Part shown: positions 20,060-30,695 of the stretch, piece after piece | Layout of the letters: the number at the start of each line of letters is the position of its first letter | Position numbering within the stretch: position 1 is the first letter of the stretch | Assembly: GCA_022494885.1 (NCBI GenBank) | Contig: JAGVSM010004527.1 | Coordinates: forward strand, 235,447-299,446 | Reading direction: 5' to 3' | DNA: 64,000 nt | Source: Micrasema longulum | Lineage: Eukaryota; Arthropoda; Insecta; Trichoptera; Brachycentridae | The notes under the pieces: model-generated | Database searches by the model: none | The model's input: the letters and a program-made list of their open reading frames with translations, nothing else | Told to the model about the DNA's origin: nothing | Translations under genes and position numbers: made by a program

Positions 20060-20815
20060 GCACTTCTCCTTAAAATGGCTTTCATAATAACTTTTGAAAT
20101 ATAATCATCAGAAAACTTCAGCAATAATAAAAACATGCGTCTTAAAATTTCTCTTGGATCTAGTAAGACTGAAAGAGTTTATGTCACAAGATACTTAGGG
20201 TTAATTAAAGACTATCAACTCTCATGGAACAATCAATTTGACCATGTAAAATCAAAGGTTGCACCTATAACTGGAGTTTTGTATATACTTAGGGGCTTAC
20301 TTCCTAAGCCTATTCTGCTTTCCATTTATTATGCCATGATTCATTAACATCTTGTTTATTTATCCTGTATATGGGGATTCGCTACAAAAATGCTAATTTC
20401 TGAGATTCAGGTTTTTCAAAATAGAAGTTTGAGGAACATTCTTGGTCTGCCTTGGGATACACTTGTAAAAGATATTTACAGTCAAACAAAAATACTTCAT
20501 TTTAAAGTAATACCTATGCATGATATTACAAACATCATTTTAAACATTTTGAATTCCTCAGCTCATTCAAATTTAAATCAAAATTTTAATCGCAATATCC
20601 ATAGCCACAATACGCGCAGCTCGAAAAACCTGCATATACCGAAATTTCACTCTACCAAGTTTGGTAAAACGTCCTTGGAGAATATCAAGAACACTGTATA
20701 ATAAACTACCGACTAAAATTAAAGAAAATAAAGTGCGTAAATTGCAAAGCGTGGCTATCAAGGACTTCTACCTTAACCTTTTCTTGGAAGATCTGAGTGA
20801 AAATTATTTCTGAAG
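20060..20815 (+). mobile_element. CR1/Jockey-like LINE relic, RT C-terminal part
   Basis: The first frame has RYLGLIKDYQLSWNNQFDHV, then LLPKPILLSIYYAMIH with a stop. Across a shift the next frame has VFQNRSLRNILGLPWDTLVK, SHNTRSSKNLHIPKFHSTKF and FGKTSLENI. A last shifted frame reads LYNKLPTKIKENK and ends at TGA about 20815. These are the post-catalytic RT and C-terminal segments, 5' truncated, with one stop and two shifts. An unrelated minus-strand LINE tail follows immediately, tail to tail. Confidence 0.75.
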
Positions 20816-20817
20816 GT

Positions 20818-21350
20818 TTAATCTTCTTCTTCTTCTCGGTTAAGATCGTTTAATTTGGTATCTGCTAAAAGCTAACTCCAGAGACTTTGAGTTTCAGCTG
20901 TTCTTCCCTCTCCTTGGTGGTCTTCCGGGCAGACTGCAAACGGCTGGGATTTCGTGAGCATTGGTATTGGGGATTTTAGAGCTGTCGATTTATGGAATTA
21001 TTGGAATTATTGACGTAATCTCTCCATAATCTATTTACTATGCAATGGGTATCGCAAATCCGTCTAACTTCTTGACTCTAGATTCTGCCTCTTTTTTGGT
21101 TTTTCTATTTAGTTTTTCTACTAGGTTTTTCGTATTTTTTATTTTCTCTCTATCTATCCTCGCCTCTGTTGTATACACCATGATTTGGTCTGACACACGT
21201 TTTGAATATCTGAATTATGTTTCCAATAATCATGTGTTCATTGTACTACACGACATTTCTTAGGCATCTAGATGTTTACTAACTCAGATGGATATGTTCT
21301 CATCACTATAACAGCATCATCTGCATGGCATGTGATGTTAATGACCCTAA
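20818..21350 (-). mobile_element. LINE relic with HADD palm motif (degenerate)
   Basis: On the minus strand, 21350-21280 translates to a stretch containing ITCHADDAVIVM, a likely decayed YADD palm box. Further down, short frames give TCVRPNHGVYNRG, and near 20930-20820 a basic stretch (ARKTTKER) followed by a GAAGAAGAAG tail, the usual end of several LINEs here. Many stops and shifts. The upstream part matches repeat H at 12.1 kb. Confidence 0.45.
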
Positions 21351-21515
21351 CTCACTTAGTAGATTCACTACTTTTTTTTTATTCTTAAAAGCGTTTTTTT
21401 ATATATATTTATTCTGCTTGTGCAAGAAAAGGTTTTTGGCGTATATATTGTTGTGCTACATTTAGTAATAAAGGTGCTGAACTTGATTTGTTTCTTTGTT
21501 GTTCTCAATATGTGT
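21290..21515. repeat. Repeat H, copy 2
   Basis: Matches 12.09-12.27 kb: GCATCATCTGCATGGCATG, GTGATGTTAATGACC, CTTAAAAGCG and GTGCTGAACTTGATTTG in the same order. Its left part overlaps the minus-strand HADD motif, which suggests a LINE origin. Confidence 0.45.
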
Positions 21516-21669
21516 TATTTTCTAAATGCTAATAATATTTGTCACGAATTGAGTTGTTGTAACTCCTGGGAATGTAATTTAACGTATTATACTTGTAAAA
21601 TACTTTGTTTTATATGATTAATAAATAAAATAAATAATATTAATTTCTGAATATGTAGATAAAAAAAAA

Positions 21670-21987
21670 GTTTTCATAAATTAACTTTATCTCTAGAATA
21701 GTAAACCCACGTCAAATAATGATGGTAAAAATCATAATAATTGAAAAAAAAAAACTTGAAATGTTCATGAAGGACATTGAACACTCTTGGGGCGACAATA
21801 GAAAAATTTCTCTGACCGAAAGTCGTACGTGTTTTTGGTATTTTCGGACTTTTTTTTAGTCTTTCTATGGGGATCTCAGTTGCATCAACCAATACTACGT
21901 AATTCAAATTACAAGAAAACCTCGTACGAGCATTCTGCTGGGATCTCCTCTTGCAACCGCATAACCAGAAATGTGTCAATGACTCTA
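21670..21987 (-). mobile_element. LINE relic, C-terminal fragment
   Basis: The minus-strand frame includes RTRFSCNLNYVV, KKSPKIPKTRTTFGQRNFS and IVAPRVFNVLHEHF, typical of the final part of CR1/L2-type LINE proteins (short basic region, then AP-R-FN-LP-E). It ends near an A-rich region at 21670. The open frame continues upstream into the TTAA-flanked MITE, but that part is not LINE sequence. Confidence 0.55.
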
Positions 21988-22313
21988 TTAACCTGTCCGG
22001 GAGTATGGCCGTACATGGTCGTCCAAACAAAATTTTCATCAATGGAGTATGGGCGTACATGTACGTCCGATTATTTTCAGAAATATTATTTGGGCTTGTA
22101 AAACCGATGGTTGACAACCCATGAAATAAAACATCGACAATTTTGATATAAATCATATTTACTGGTATAATTTATTATTTTTATTCAAGAAAATATGTTG
22201 CTTATAGCATTGACAATGATATAAAATTATAAAAAGTAAAAAAAAAACATGAAAAAAAAACTCACTCCCCAGATACAGTTTTGTCGGCAGAAACTCACTC
22301 CCGGACAGGTTAA
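21988..22313. mobile_element. piggyBac-like MITE, TTAA-flanked, perfect 13-bp TIRs
   Basis: TTAA (21988-21991) is followed by CCTGTCCGGGAGT (21992-22004). The exact reverse complement ACTCCCGGACAGG lies at 22297-22309 and is followed by TTAA (22310-22313). TTAA duplication is the hallmark of piggyBac elements. The right end has a second GGAGTGAG-like subterminal motif. The 318-bp element encodes no transposase, so it is non-autonomous. It appears to have inserted in or beside a minus-strand LINE relic. Confidence 0.8.
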
Positions 22314-22789
22314 GAAAAGGTTTTTGTCTTATTTTCCGACAAAATATTATTTAACAGGCATTTTGAATTTAAAATTTATCCCTTTAACAGTGTTTTTTTA
22401 TCAAATGTAAAAAGAAAACAACAAAATGAAATATGCATGTATTTGTAGATATATTTTGATTAAACAGTTTTCTACACTATTCTTTTTAATACAGAAATAT
22501 TTGAGTTTTAAAAATTATATTTAATTCCAATATTTCAACATGAGGGGCATATGTTTATTTTATTATATGAAAATTTTGAATTGTTCAACTATATTATAAA
22601 AATCCCTCTCCCCCACTCTATTTTTTCATCCCTCAACCTTCATACGAGCTCTTTTTTTTTCATGTCTTGTTTTTCTCTTTTCTTGGGGTGTCCAGTGATG
22701 GAAAATTATTCTGTATAAAAAAAGAATTCAAACAATGTAAATGTATAAATAAATTTATTTACCATCCCTATTGTAATTTGTTTATCTTA
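22314..22789. other. No supported feature
   Basis: AT-rich sequence. An open frame at 22667-22849 runs into the family C unit and has no recognisable content of its own. Confidence 0.4.
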
Positions 22790-23165
22790 ATGACTCCCGA
22801 GGGGGTGAAATCCAGTCTACGAACATTTGGACAAACTCAAATATTGTAATGAAACCAACTGGTCCAAGAAGAAGTTTAAAAATTGGAAAATTGTTTTCAG
22901 GCGTTGCCTAGTATGTGAAATAATTCAGTCAGATGAATCTCTTCTCAACAATGAAGGTTTTAGCTCTTTAACTTCACTAAAATCAACAGATGGAAGAATT
23001 GAAGAAATATGGATGTTCAAACATAGGCAAAATGTAGAAGGTTACACAGTGTGTAAAGTGGCCACTTAAACCAGCCAATCATAGGTCATAAGCCCTGTAA
23101 ATGCCCAGACTTCCATATTCCCTTATTTAAGGTATTCACCATCCCCGTTGTAATTTGTTAAATAA
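22790..23165 (+). repeat. Family C, single full-length forward unit
   Basis: This is the cleanest solitary copy, about 375 bp. It starts GACTCCCGAGGGGGTGAAAT, passes GTTTTCAGGCGTTGCCTAGT, CAACAGATGGAAGAATTGAA and GTGGCCACTTAAACCAGCC, and ends at CCCCGTTGTAATTTG. A plus frame through the centre reads GFSSLTSLKSTDGRIEEI, then MFKHRQN and YTVCKVAT; the same frame is open in copies at 32.8, 46.3 and 63.5 kb. Whether that peptide is ever made is unknown. Confidence 0.75.
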
Positions 23166-23311
23166 ATAATATATTATTCTCTCATTATATTTGTGTAAAA
23201 CTTTAACTGGACTATTTTTTATATTTTGTATTCTTATATAACAACTGTTGTTTTTCCTTAGTAAATTAAAATAAAAAATATATTATACAAAGAGTTGTAA
23301 ATAACTCATTA

Positions 23312-23410
23312 TTAGAAAAACGGAAATCATGTGGGGTCAAGTAAGGTTCGAACTACGGACCTCTGATCCGTGAGTCCGCAACACTGGCAAAGCGACCACA
23401 ACCCGATTCA
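23312..23410 (-). repeat. SINE-C, tRNA-like head plus start of body
   Basis: On the minus strand: TGTGGTCGCTTTGCCAGTGT (A-box-like), GACTCACGGATCAGAGGTCC and a B-box-like GTAGTTCGAACC, then CTTGACCCCAC and TGATTTCCGTTTTTCTA. The part after the tRNA-like head also follows the head at 61.44-61.55 kb, so this is a dispersed retroposon rather than a tRNA gene. Confidence 0.5.
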
Positions 23411-23639
23411 ATTTATTAAACTACATGCTTTGGTTAAATTAAAAATTAAAACTATTGGCCCAAGTAGGTACGGTATGCATATGCAAGGCTTCAATCTGAC
23501 TTCAGACCTTAAATCCCATTTATTATTATGTTTAAATGGGTAAAAAATATAACATTATAAGAAAACTATAATGTTTTATGTCAAAAGTATTATCTCACAT
23601 TCAATACTTGAAGATGGGCTTATTAAAAGTCGGATTAAT

Positions 23640-23757
23640 CGTAGTGCTTGTATGATAAGATATCGGTATGAATGTAACGGAAGCGAGGTCTGAATGCGAA
23701 TACATGCTAGTGGCGTACTTTCCTCTCTGCCTACCCCCACGGGAAGCGGCGTAACGG
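23640..23757 (+). mobile_element. LINE-F, C-terminal tail fragment
   Basis: Frames give MNVTEARSECEYMLVAYFPL with a TACCCCCACGGGAAGC end. This matches the C-terminal motif (N-V-E-A-R, then W-S-I-L-S-A-Y) of LINE-F at 28.3 kb and, in reverse, 60.6 kb. Only about 110 bp remain. Confidence 0.55.
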
Positions 23758-24289
23758 ATTGTTTTGTATTTTAATATATTTTCAGCATGGCAAATTTTTT
23801 GTAAAGTTTTTAAACAAGGAAATAATTTTGATAAAAATAAACCTTCTGTTTCAAAGATATCAAAGATTTTTTATTGACGGATACTTTTTAATAAGTAACT
23901 TTTTAAAGTTTGGTAAAAGAAACGCCAAATCTTTGATAATTAAGAAAATCATGAATAATAAACATTCTTATTTCATTCTTTCGTTGAGTGTAGAATTTAA
24001 TTAAAAGTTAGTTAATTATTTTTCGAATTTGCTTTAATATATTAATGTTTTTTGTTTACAGGTAGCATAAATAGGAGACCGGGATGTAGAGGAAAAATTC
24101 AATTAAACCTTTTTTGGTAAGAAATAATAAATACAATTTTTCCTTAATTTTCGTTTAACTCAATTATTTTTTTCTCTTCCTGCTATTCGAATTACTTTTA
24201 TAGAACTTCGTTTTGCGTTTGAATTTAATAATCCCTTGAGCTAATTTTTAAAAATTTAATAAAACAGTATTGATATTTACTTGTATATC
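23758..24289. other. No supported feature
   Basis: AT-rich. The 81-codon frame at 23759-24004 is lysine/phenylalanine-rich and looks like a chance frame in AT-rich DNA. Confidence 0.4.
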
Positions 24290-24425
24290 AGCAGAGATGA
24301 AGAACATATTAGAGAAAATAATATAATAGTCTATGCATTTACAGAGCTTATGGTATATCTTTAGCAGGTTAGATTGCTCATATTACACATTGTGTAACAT
24401 TTATTGTTCATGACATGTCATAAAA
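24290..24425 (-). repeat. Family C, diverged 3' fragment
   Basis: Contains CAGCAGAGATGAAGAACAT, AGTCTATGCATTTACAGAGC and ACACATTGTGTAACATTTA in the order expected for a reverse family C unit, with many differences. Confidence 0.5.
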
Positions 24426-24784
24426 ATGTTCCACATCTCTCATAATGTACATATGTCAATTTTAATACATAAATCTAAAGGGTGTGATATTCAGTCGTCT
24501 ATAAACACATAGCACTATTCGTGAGGACAAGTGTCGGATTTTTGGCTTGGTGATGCGGAGAGCTCCTGGTGTGTGTTTATTACCTGTGTAATCAAAAAAT
24601 AAATTAGGTTATTTAATGATAAAAAAAAACTAAGTAATTCAAATCGTTTTTTTACTGGAAAAACTTGCTTTATATTTTTTCGAACAAAATATCATGTTAT
24701 TACTAATAATAATAATAATATACATATTTAAAAACATTAGAAACATTCTGAACAAAAGTACTTGAATAAATGTATACTTTATTC

Positions 24785-25611
24785 TAGCGCTATCAGTTAT
24801 AAATTACGGAATAATAGGATGGGGAGGAACAAGTTAAACCATAAAACAGCCATTAATTGAAGCACAAAAAGCCTTACGGAGAGTAGCCAACAAAAGGCCC
24901 TACCAATACTCTAAAGATAGATTATTCAAATATACATAAAGACAATTTTAAGACACTTTAATCAAAAGCCTGACAGATATTATGACAGACAACACATTTA
25001 AGACACTAGGCAAAGACAAAACCAATATTTCTGCTACCAAAGAAAAAAAAACAAATTACGGACAAAGACACTATTATTTTTTAACCCCTGAGACATACAA
25101 TTTTTTAAGTTTTTTCAAAAAAATTTTTTTTTATTTTTTTTTATGTACCTATGTTTGAATATATGTAGGTATGGATAAACGTAAGTATGGATATATCGGT
25201 AGACCAAATGAAAAACAATGTTTTCAAAACTCTAGTCCATAAATAGATTACGAAAAGGACTAGACAAGAAGCTATGGAATATGTTTCGTACATCAGAATA
25301 TAATTTAAATTTCATGAAAATCTTTTCTCATTTTATTCATGTAGGTATGTTTAAAATCTTTTTTATTTATTTTTACATTTTTACACCCATAATACTTTGA
25401 TCTGACTTGACAATGGATGAGAAAGTATGTACTATTATGTATAAATAAATATTCCACTAACACTCCGAAACGTGCCTGTGGGCCAATGGAGTGGCTACAT
25501 CCATAAATAAAAAGCAAATGTTATTAAATGTACCTATTGCATAAACATTTTTTTTGTCAACTATGTTTTTGTATTATATATTGGATTAAATAAATAAATA
25601 AATAAATTATA
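24785..25611 (+). mobile_element. LINE relic, RT C-terminal region, UTR and (AAAT)n tail
   Basis: Short shifted frames give LSVINYGIIGWGGTS-like sequence near 24790, then PLIEAQKALRRVANKRPYQY and later QRKKNKLRTKTLLF. This resembles the post-catalytic segment of LINE reverse transcriptases (ISYGI.GWGG, EAQKALLR). Many stops. The downstream AT-rich region ends in AAATAAATAAATAAATAAAT at about 25589-25610, which I take as the 3' tail; the join between coding and UTR is inferred. Confidence 0.55.
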
Positions 25612-26889
25612 TTTAGTGAAGTCAAGATACCCGATAATCCAAGCTACGTACACTTAATTGAATTTTTTCACAATTTATTTCAATTTAAAATAAATTATTT
25701 ATTGCATAATCCAAAAACTACTCATTGTGTAAAAAAAGTGTAAAATGTCTTCCTTGGCAGGCGCTCTTCTAGTGGGGAAAACATTCTTAATTTAATTATA
25801 TAATGTATTCTTGTGAAGTATTGAATAAAGAAAAACGTTACTGATAATTTAATTTTTTGCTTGAAACTAAATAAAATATACTTCCACTCAATGTTTTCTA
25901 ACAAAGTTTTCTTTGAAAAATTTCTTATTGTAGATTTTCTTTCGTTGCTTTTCTGATTATTGAAAAAACTTTATTGCTAACGGATTTTTCTTAACCGGCA
26001 CATTTCCGCGATAAAGATTTTCTTAATAATAAACTTCCATTTTCAGAAATTAAGAGGACTTCTTGGCATCAGTTAGGCGATAATAATAATTATTCTTTAC
26101 GTTTAATAAAATGAGACGGAAATTGTTTCGGTTGGGGGAAAATATCTTTTGATTTAATCTACGGTACCATTTTTTTCATCCAAGCGGTTAGATTGAATAT
26201 AATAATTCCCTTTATAGCTCTTTGAATCCTGTTAAAGAGGATTCCGCTAGTTTATGTGATAAATAAAGGGGACGAAATAAAAACGTACAACTGTATTTTA
26301 CCGGTATATTTTAATATGGAAATATTACCGTTTTGAACACTTTATTGCGCATCAATGCCTATTTTTGCCTAATAAGAAGAAGCAAACTTTAAAAAGTTGT
26401 GATGTTTACCAAAAACCCTTATACTTTGGAATAATAACTATTTTTATCATCACAATCTTAAATAAAAATCGAATTCCCAACAAATCCAAGAGCATGGCAT
26501 TGATAAAGAAAAAGAGCAAAATAATAGTGTACTGTGTATACAAAATAATATGTGAGAAATGCAAAGATTTGATTAACATTATCTACAAAAACATATTTAA
26601 AACTGCTAGAAATGTAGCAAATAGACAGTAAAAAAACGGCTAAAATTGTTTTCACACTTTCAAGGAGTTCACCATTCAATAAAGAACCAATATTTAAAGG
26701 ATAATATTAAGCAAAAATTCACTTAAAAACTTTTCACCGCCATGACGACGTATTATGTATAAGCACGGGACCGTAAATATCATAACGTTGTGAAATGCAA
26801 TGGTTTTCTCTAACAATGGTAAACTTGAATGGATAATGAACTGTTTTACATAACCGACACCTTGTCTGCGTAATCTGTATATAAATACG
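25612..26889. other. No supported feature
   Basis: AT-rich stretch. Open frames of 60-88 codons occur on both strands but are lysine/isoleucine-rich and resemble nothing. An (AT)n run at 26891-26906 precedes the LINE-D tail. Confidence 0.4.
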
Positions 26890-26904
26890 TATATATATAT
26901 ATAT

Positions 26905-26985
26905 ATAGTTGGTTGGAAGAAATTGACATTTGGCAATACGCCCGCCAATGTACAAATAACATTATGTACAAAAAGTTAAATCAAT
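26905..26985 (+). repeat. LINE-D, 3' UTR end only
   Basis: GTTGGTTGGAAGAAATTGAC, TTTGGCAATACGCCCGCC and ACAAATAACATTATGTACA match the ends of the LINE-D copies at 56.8 kb (plus) and 47.8 kb (minus). About 80 bp of the 3' end, a very short 5' truncated insertion next to an (AT)n run. Confidence 0.65.
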
Positions 26986-27529
26986 AAATTATCGGAATTC
27001 CAAAGAAATTCGACTCATTTGTCCCTTGATGGTACTCGTATCTTTATGTAAAAATTTATTTATTTAATTCGTAGCACGTTTTAGAAACCGCTCCAATCTA
27101 AAAATCTACTTGGATCAGCAAAACGGGGTGCTCACCCTAAAAATAAATCTTGAAATATATTTGAAAATATGCAAAGTTTTATCTCACCCCTTGTATTTCG
27201 AAGTTATTATTTGCGACACTAACGCTTCCCCGCCACAGCCGCGAGGCACGACATTTGAATTTGGATTGTCTTACCCATTTAAAAATGCTTTACAATTTTT
27301 GTAGCAAGACCCGCCATAATCAAATTGAAAAATTTAGGGAGGGAAAGAACTCAATGCACCATGTGAGAACTATTTAACGCATTCAGTTGTAAGAATCATT
27401 TGTAAAAAAAAAGCAGTTAGTAATAGAGTTCTGGTGCCTACTTTTACAACAAGGATAAAAGTAGGCTAAATGTTGTTAAAATGTAGATTCTTGGGCAAAT
27501 GGGATTGCCCTGAACTATTATCTCTCATC
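26986..27529. other. No supported feature
   Basis: AT-rich. The 64-codon frame at 27110-27304 includes a short GC-richer part (27218-27262) that I cannot assign. Confidence 0.35.
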
Positions 27530-28052
27530 AAATTCTGAGTGCCTGGAAGAATGACTAGACAGGTGCCACCGTTTTGTAGCTACAATTCACGGACAGTGTA
27601 TACTTGTAATGCCGTATTAAATAGACTTCATGAACTCGGCAATAGTTATTCCCACGTATCTGATATATTTAGTATAGGGTATTGTTCCTATAGAACAAAC
27701 CTTTTGAACTTTTCAAAGATGGTGAATGGTTATTATATTTATTTATTCATGCATTTCATAATGTATACAGTTTTTTGTTCACTTTTCCCAGCTGCTTAAA
27801 ACAGTACTAATGATTTTCTTGTTTTACTGTAGATTGTTTTAATATTTAATCTTTCTCCTGAATATGCTGTATAATTTTTAGGTTATTTTTTTTAAATATA
27901 AATCTTGTATGATTTTTAGGTTTATTTTTTTTTATAAATCTTGGGTATAAGAAAATTTTAAAAATATTACATATCAAGCCATTAGTATTATAAATGTTTG
28001 TAAAAGGCAGATTTACCGTTTATGTTAGTAAAATAAAAATAAAATAAAATAA
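27530..28052 (+). mobile_element. LINE relic, C-terminus and 3' UTR
   Basis: The 86-codon frame from 27539 has VPPFCSYNSRTVYTCNAVLN and RLHELGNSYSHVSDIFS, resembling the last segment of Jockey-type LINE proteins (P-R-T-Y--N-L-R). The UTR contains a two-unit tandem duplication of about 45 bp (27866-27945, TGTATAATTTTTAGG and TGTATGATTTTTAGG) and ends in an AAATAAAATAAAATAAAT tail at about 28030-28050. Confidence 0.45.
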
Positions 28053-28059
28053 ATGTGTT

Positions 28060-28405
28060 GTAAAACTTATGATTGGTGTACACAAATGTCGAGGTTCGTG
28101 CATTATGTAAGGCTAAGACAAGCGTTATCGACAAAATCAAGAAAGTTATGCTGCGTTGGATGTTTGAACGACGTAAAGGATTTACGATGCGAATGTGGAT
28201 GGATGCAAAAAACGAGAAAAACCATGAAAGACATGTCATGACCAAATTCCACAAAAAAACTGGAAGATAAATATATCAAACGTAAAAATAATCAGCGTGG
28301 GTGCATGAAAAGATGTATTAATGTAGAAGAAGCGAGGTTTGTATGCAAAGACAGAGAGATGTGGCATTCTATTCTCTCTGCCTACCTCCTCCGAGAAACA
28401 GCGTG
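28060..28405 (+). mobile_element. LINE-F relic, C-terminal region
   Basis: Overlapping frames give VRALCKAKTSVIDKIKKVML, MRMWMDAKNEKNHER and finally RGCMKRCINVEEARFVCKD with W-SILSAYLLRETA. This is the C-terminal region of a LINE in which a lysine-rich stretch precedes a conserved tail; its upstream part is seen in the minus-strand copy at 60.6-61.1 kb. Frameshifted. It abuts the 3' side of the minus-strand CR1-like LINE. Confidence 0.6.
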
Positions 28406-28439
28406 ATATAATTTCAAAAATGCAAAACATATATATTTT

Positions 28440-29745
28440 CCCTATTTGACATAAAATTACAAAAATATCATAAGCTACTTAATTTACCATTTTTAGAATT
28501 CCAGTTTGTTCCCTCTACTATAACAACCGTATCATCAGCATATAATATTAATTTTTGATTAAAATTTTGATAGAATATGTCATTGACATATAGAATAAAC
28601 AGAAAGGGACCTATCACAGTACTCTGAGGAATCTCGAAATTGCTAGTCTCCATTCGACTAAAGTCCTTTTTTTATTTTTAGCGATTCAAGTCGATGGAAT
28701 AGATAAGTTGTTAACAATTCAATGGCATTTCTATCTATTACCACCCCTTTTAATTTTGATGGAAGTTTATTTTGTGATACACTATCAAGTGCTTTTTTAA
28801 AATCAATAAACACACCAATACACTTAATTGATGATTCCAATGAATTATCCGTAAAATCCAAATCGGTCGAGAATCAATTAATTACATTTTATAAATTCAG
28901 TTAATTTTTAAAACTATTTTTGCAATTATTTTAGCCATATTAGAAATTACTAAAATATGACGGTAGTTAGTTATTTCTTCTGAATCTCATGCTTTAAATA
29001 TTGGAGTAATTATGGTTTTCTTATAATTAGAAGGGAATATACCGCTTTTGAAACATATATTTATTTTCTGTTTCAGTGGGCTAAAGTTAGTTTTGTAATG
29101 TGTTTTAAATTGTTAGTAGAAATTTTATCGAAACCTGGAGATGAACCTCATTTCATACTTTTGAATGTCTTCTATTTTACTCTTTGTAGTGCTTTGAAAT
29201 ATGTTAATATGAACCGAGTTCAGTATTAGTTTACAAATTTGTATCTGTTATATTTGATAAAATATCTTATGCAAGGTTTCTTCCAACGTTTGAAAAATAT
29301 TTATTAAATAAATTTTTGCAACTTTTTGCGGGTTCGAATACAACTTAGAGTCTCCGTGTAAAATTGCATTAATTTCATTATTTTGCATGTTTTTTTATCC
29401 ATTATTTCATTTATTATTTTCAGACAATTCTAGCTTTTGCTTATAATAGTTTTTTTTGTATATTTTATTATCCAAGATATTTTGTTTTTATGTTTTTTGA
29501 AATGTTTGCGCAATTTTTCTTAAAAAGATTTTTTGGGAATTAATTTATAAAGCGTTTCTTTGTGCCTTAGAGGTACTATTAGACCATGAGAATTCTAAAT
29601 TTTGATAGGCTTACATAGATTTTTTTCATTTTATGTATACAATTAGAAGACGATTTATTATTGATTTTAGATAATGTTACTTCAAACATTTTGCAAGACT
29701 CATTAACATTATCACTTAGAAATACATTTGTCAAGTAGCTAATGC
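28440..29745 (-). mobile_element. CR1/L2-like LINE, linker and reverse transcriptase palm, degenerate
   Basis: Read from 29745 downward: LSDNVNESCKMFEV and KTIYYKQKLELSENN (endonuclease-RT linker), SPGFDKISTNNLKH (about 29150-29080), YKKTIITPIF (about 29020), VFIDFKKALDSVSQNKL (about 28820-28770), then GPFLFILYVNDI and LYADDTVV (about 28600-28510), the RT catalytic aspartates. YADD is intact, but stops and shifts break the frame throughout. The thumb and 3' UTR are missing; LINE-F sequence begins beyond 28405. The remaining endonuclease part lies at 30.70-31.29 kb, separated by an inserted LINE-R. Confidence 0.75.
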
Positions 29746-30690
29746 CGAATCAGAATCGACGATATTGTCGATTGTAGATTGGTTTCAGGTCACCACCGGA
29801 GTGAGTCAAGGTTGCGTTTTTGCTCCGTTCCTTTTTATAATCCTTGTAGACTTCATCCGAAGGAACTTAATTCTACTAGATCGAAAAATTTCCATCTCAT
29901 CCTCCCAAAACTTCGTGATCTAGAATATGCCAATGATACGGTTATAATTGAGGATTCAGTCACGGGTCTTCAAGCCACTGCAGATAGCCTAAATCGGCAC
30001 TCCGCATGCATGAGTTTTAAAATCAATATTGCGAAAACCCATGTACTGTGTAACACTTCATGCCTTGATGCCCAAAATCCCCCGACTCAAAACCAAGTCA
30101 TCGAAAGAGTAGAGGGTTTCAAATACCTGGAAGTATATGTTACGGAAAACAGCAGGTTTCAAAAAGAACTGGGAGTGTGGGTAGGAATAGAAGGCGCCAC
30201 ATTCAACAGTGTGCGGACTGTCTGAAGATCGGGTATTTACTCAGGGAAAACCAAATGCAGTCTATATAATGCCTACATAAAACCTATTCTCCTCTACGGA
30301 TGCGAATCGTGGCATCTCACTAGGGCCCAAAACAGAAAAATACTGAGTTTTGAGAAAAGGTGTCTCAGAAGAATCTTGGGTGTGCGGTGGTTTGACTTTG
30401 TGCGGAATAAAGTAATAATGCAACAATCTCCAGTGAAAACTGTCACCACGCGTTGGCGATAAAGTTGGATTAGCCACGTTCTGCAGATGCCTCCTAAGAG
30501 CCTTAACCTCGCTTGCCTACTTTACAAGGCATCAGGTTCTCGACGCCCTGGACGTCCACTGCTGACTGTTTATCTGCAGTTCATGTCAGAACTACAAGAC
30601 GCAAACCTGGAAGTTAACAGAGATGCTGGAGGATCTTTGTGGACACCATATGCTCCATCTAGGGAGTGGACATGGAATGATGATGATAAA
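29745..30690 (+). mobile_element. LINE-R (RTE-like) copy inserted in the CR1-like LINE
   Basis: Starts in the RT with TGVSQGCVFAPFLFII (a frame shifted from the 29779 ORF), followed by LEYANDTVIIEDSVT, where YAND replaces the catalytic YADD. Then FKYLEVYVTENSRFQKEL, an in-frame TGA at 30223-30225, and beyond it LYNAYIKPILLYGCESWHL, LSFEKRCLRRILGVRWFDF, YKASGSRRPGRPL and a C-terminus. The 3' end (30646-30686) reads CCATATGCTCCATCTAGGGA and GGAATGATGATGA, shared with SINE-A. 5' truncated, with a mutated active site and stops, so inactive. Same-family tails lie at 3.2, 5.2 and 49.5 kb. Confidence 0.8.
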
Positions 30691-30695
30691 TCTGT

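Noticed and set aside
21674..22156. Single 160-codon minus-strand gene
   Set aside because: The frame is a fusion by chance of a LINE C-terminus with the TTAA-flanked MITE; it crosses a clear insertion boundary at 21991.
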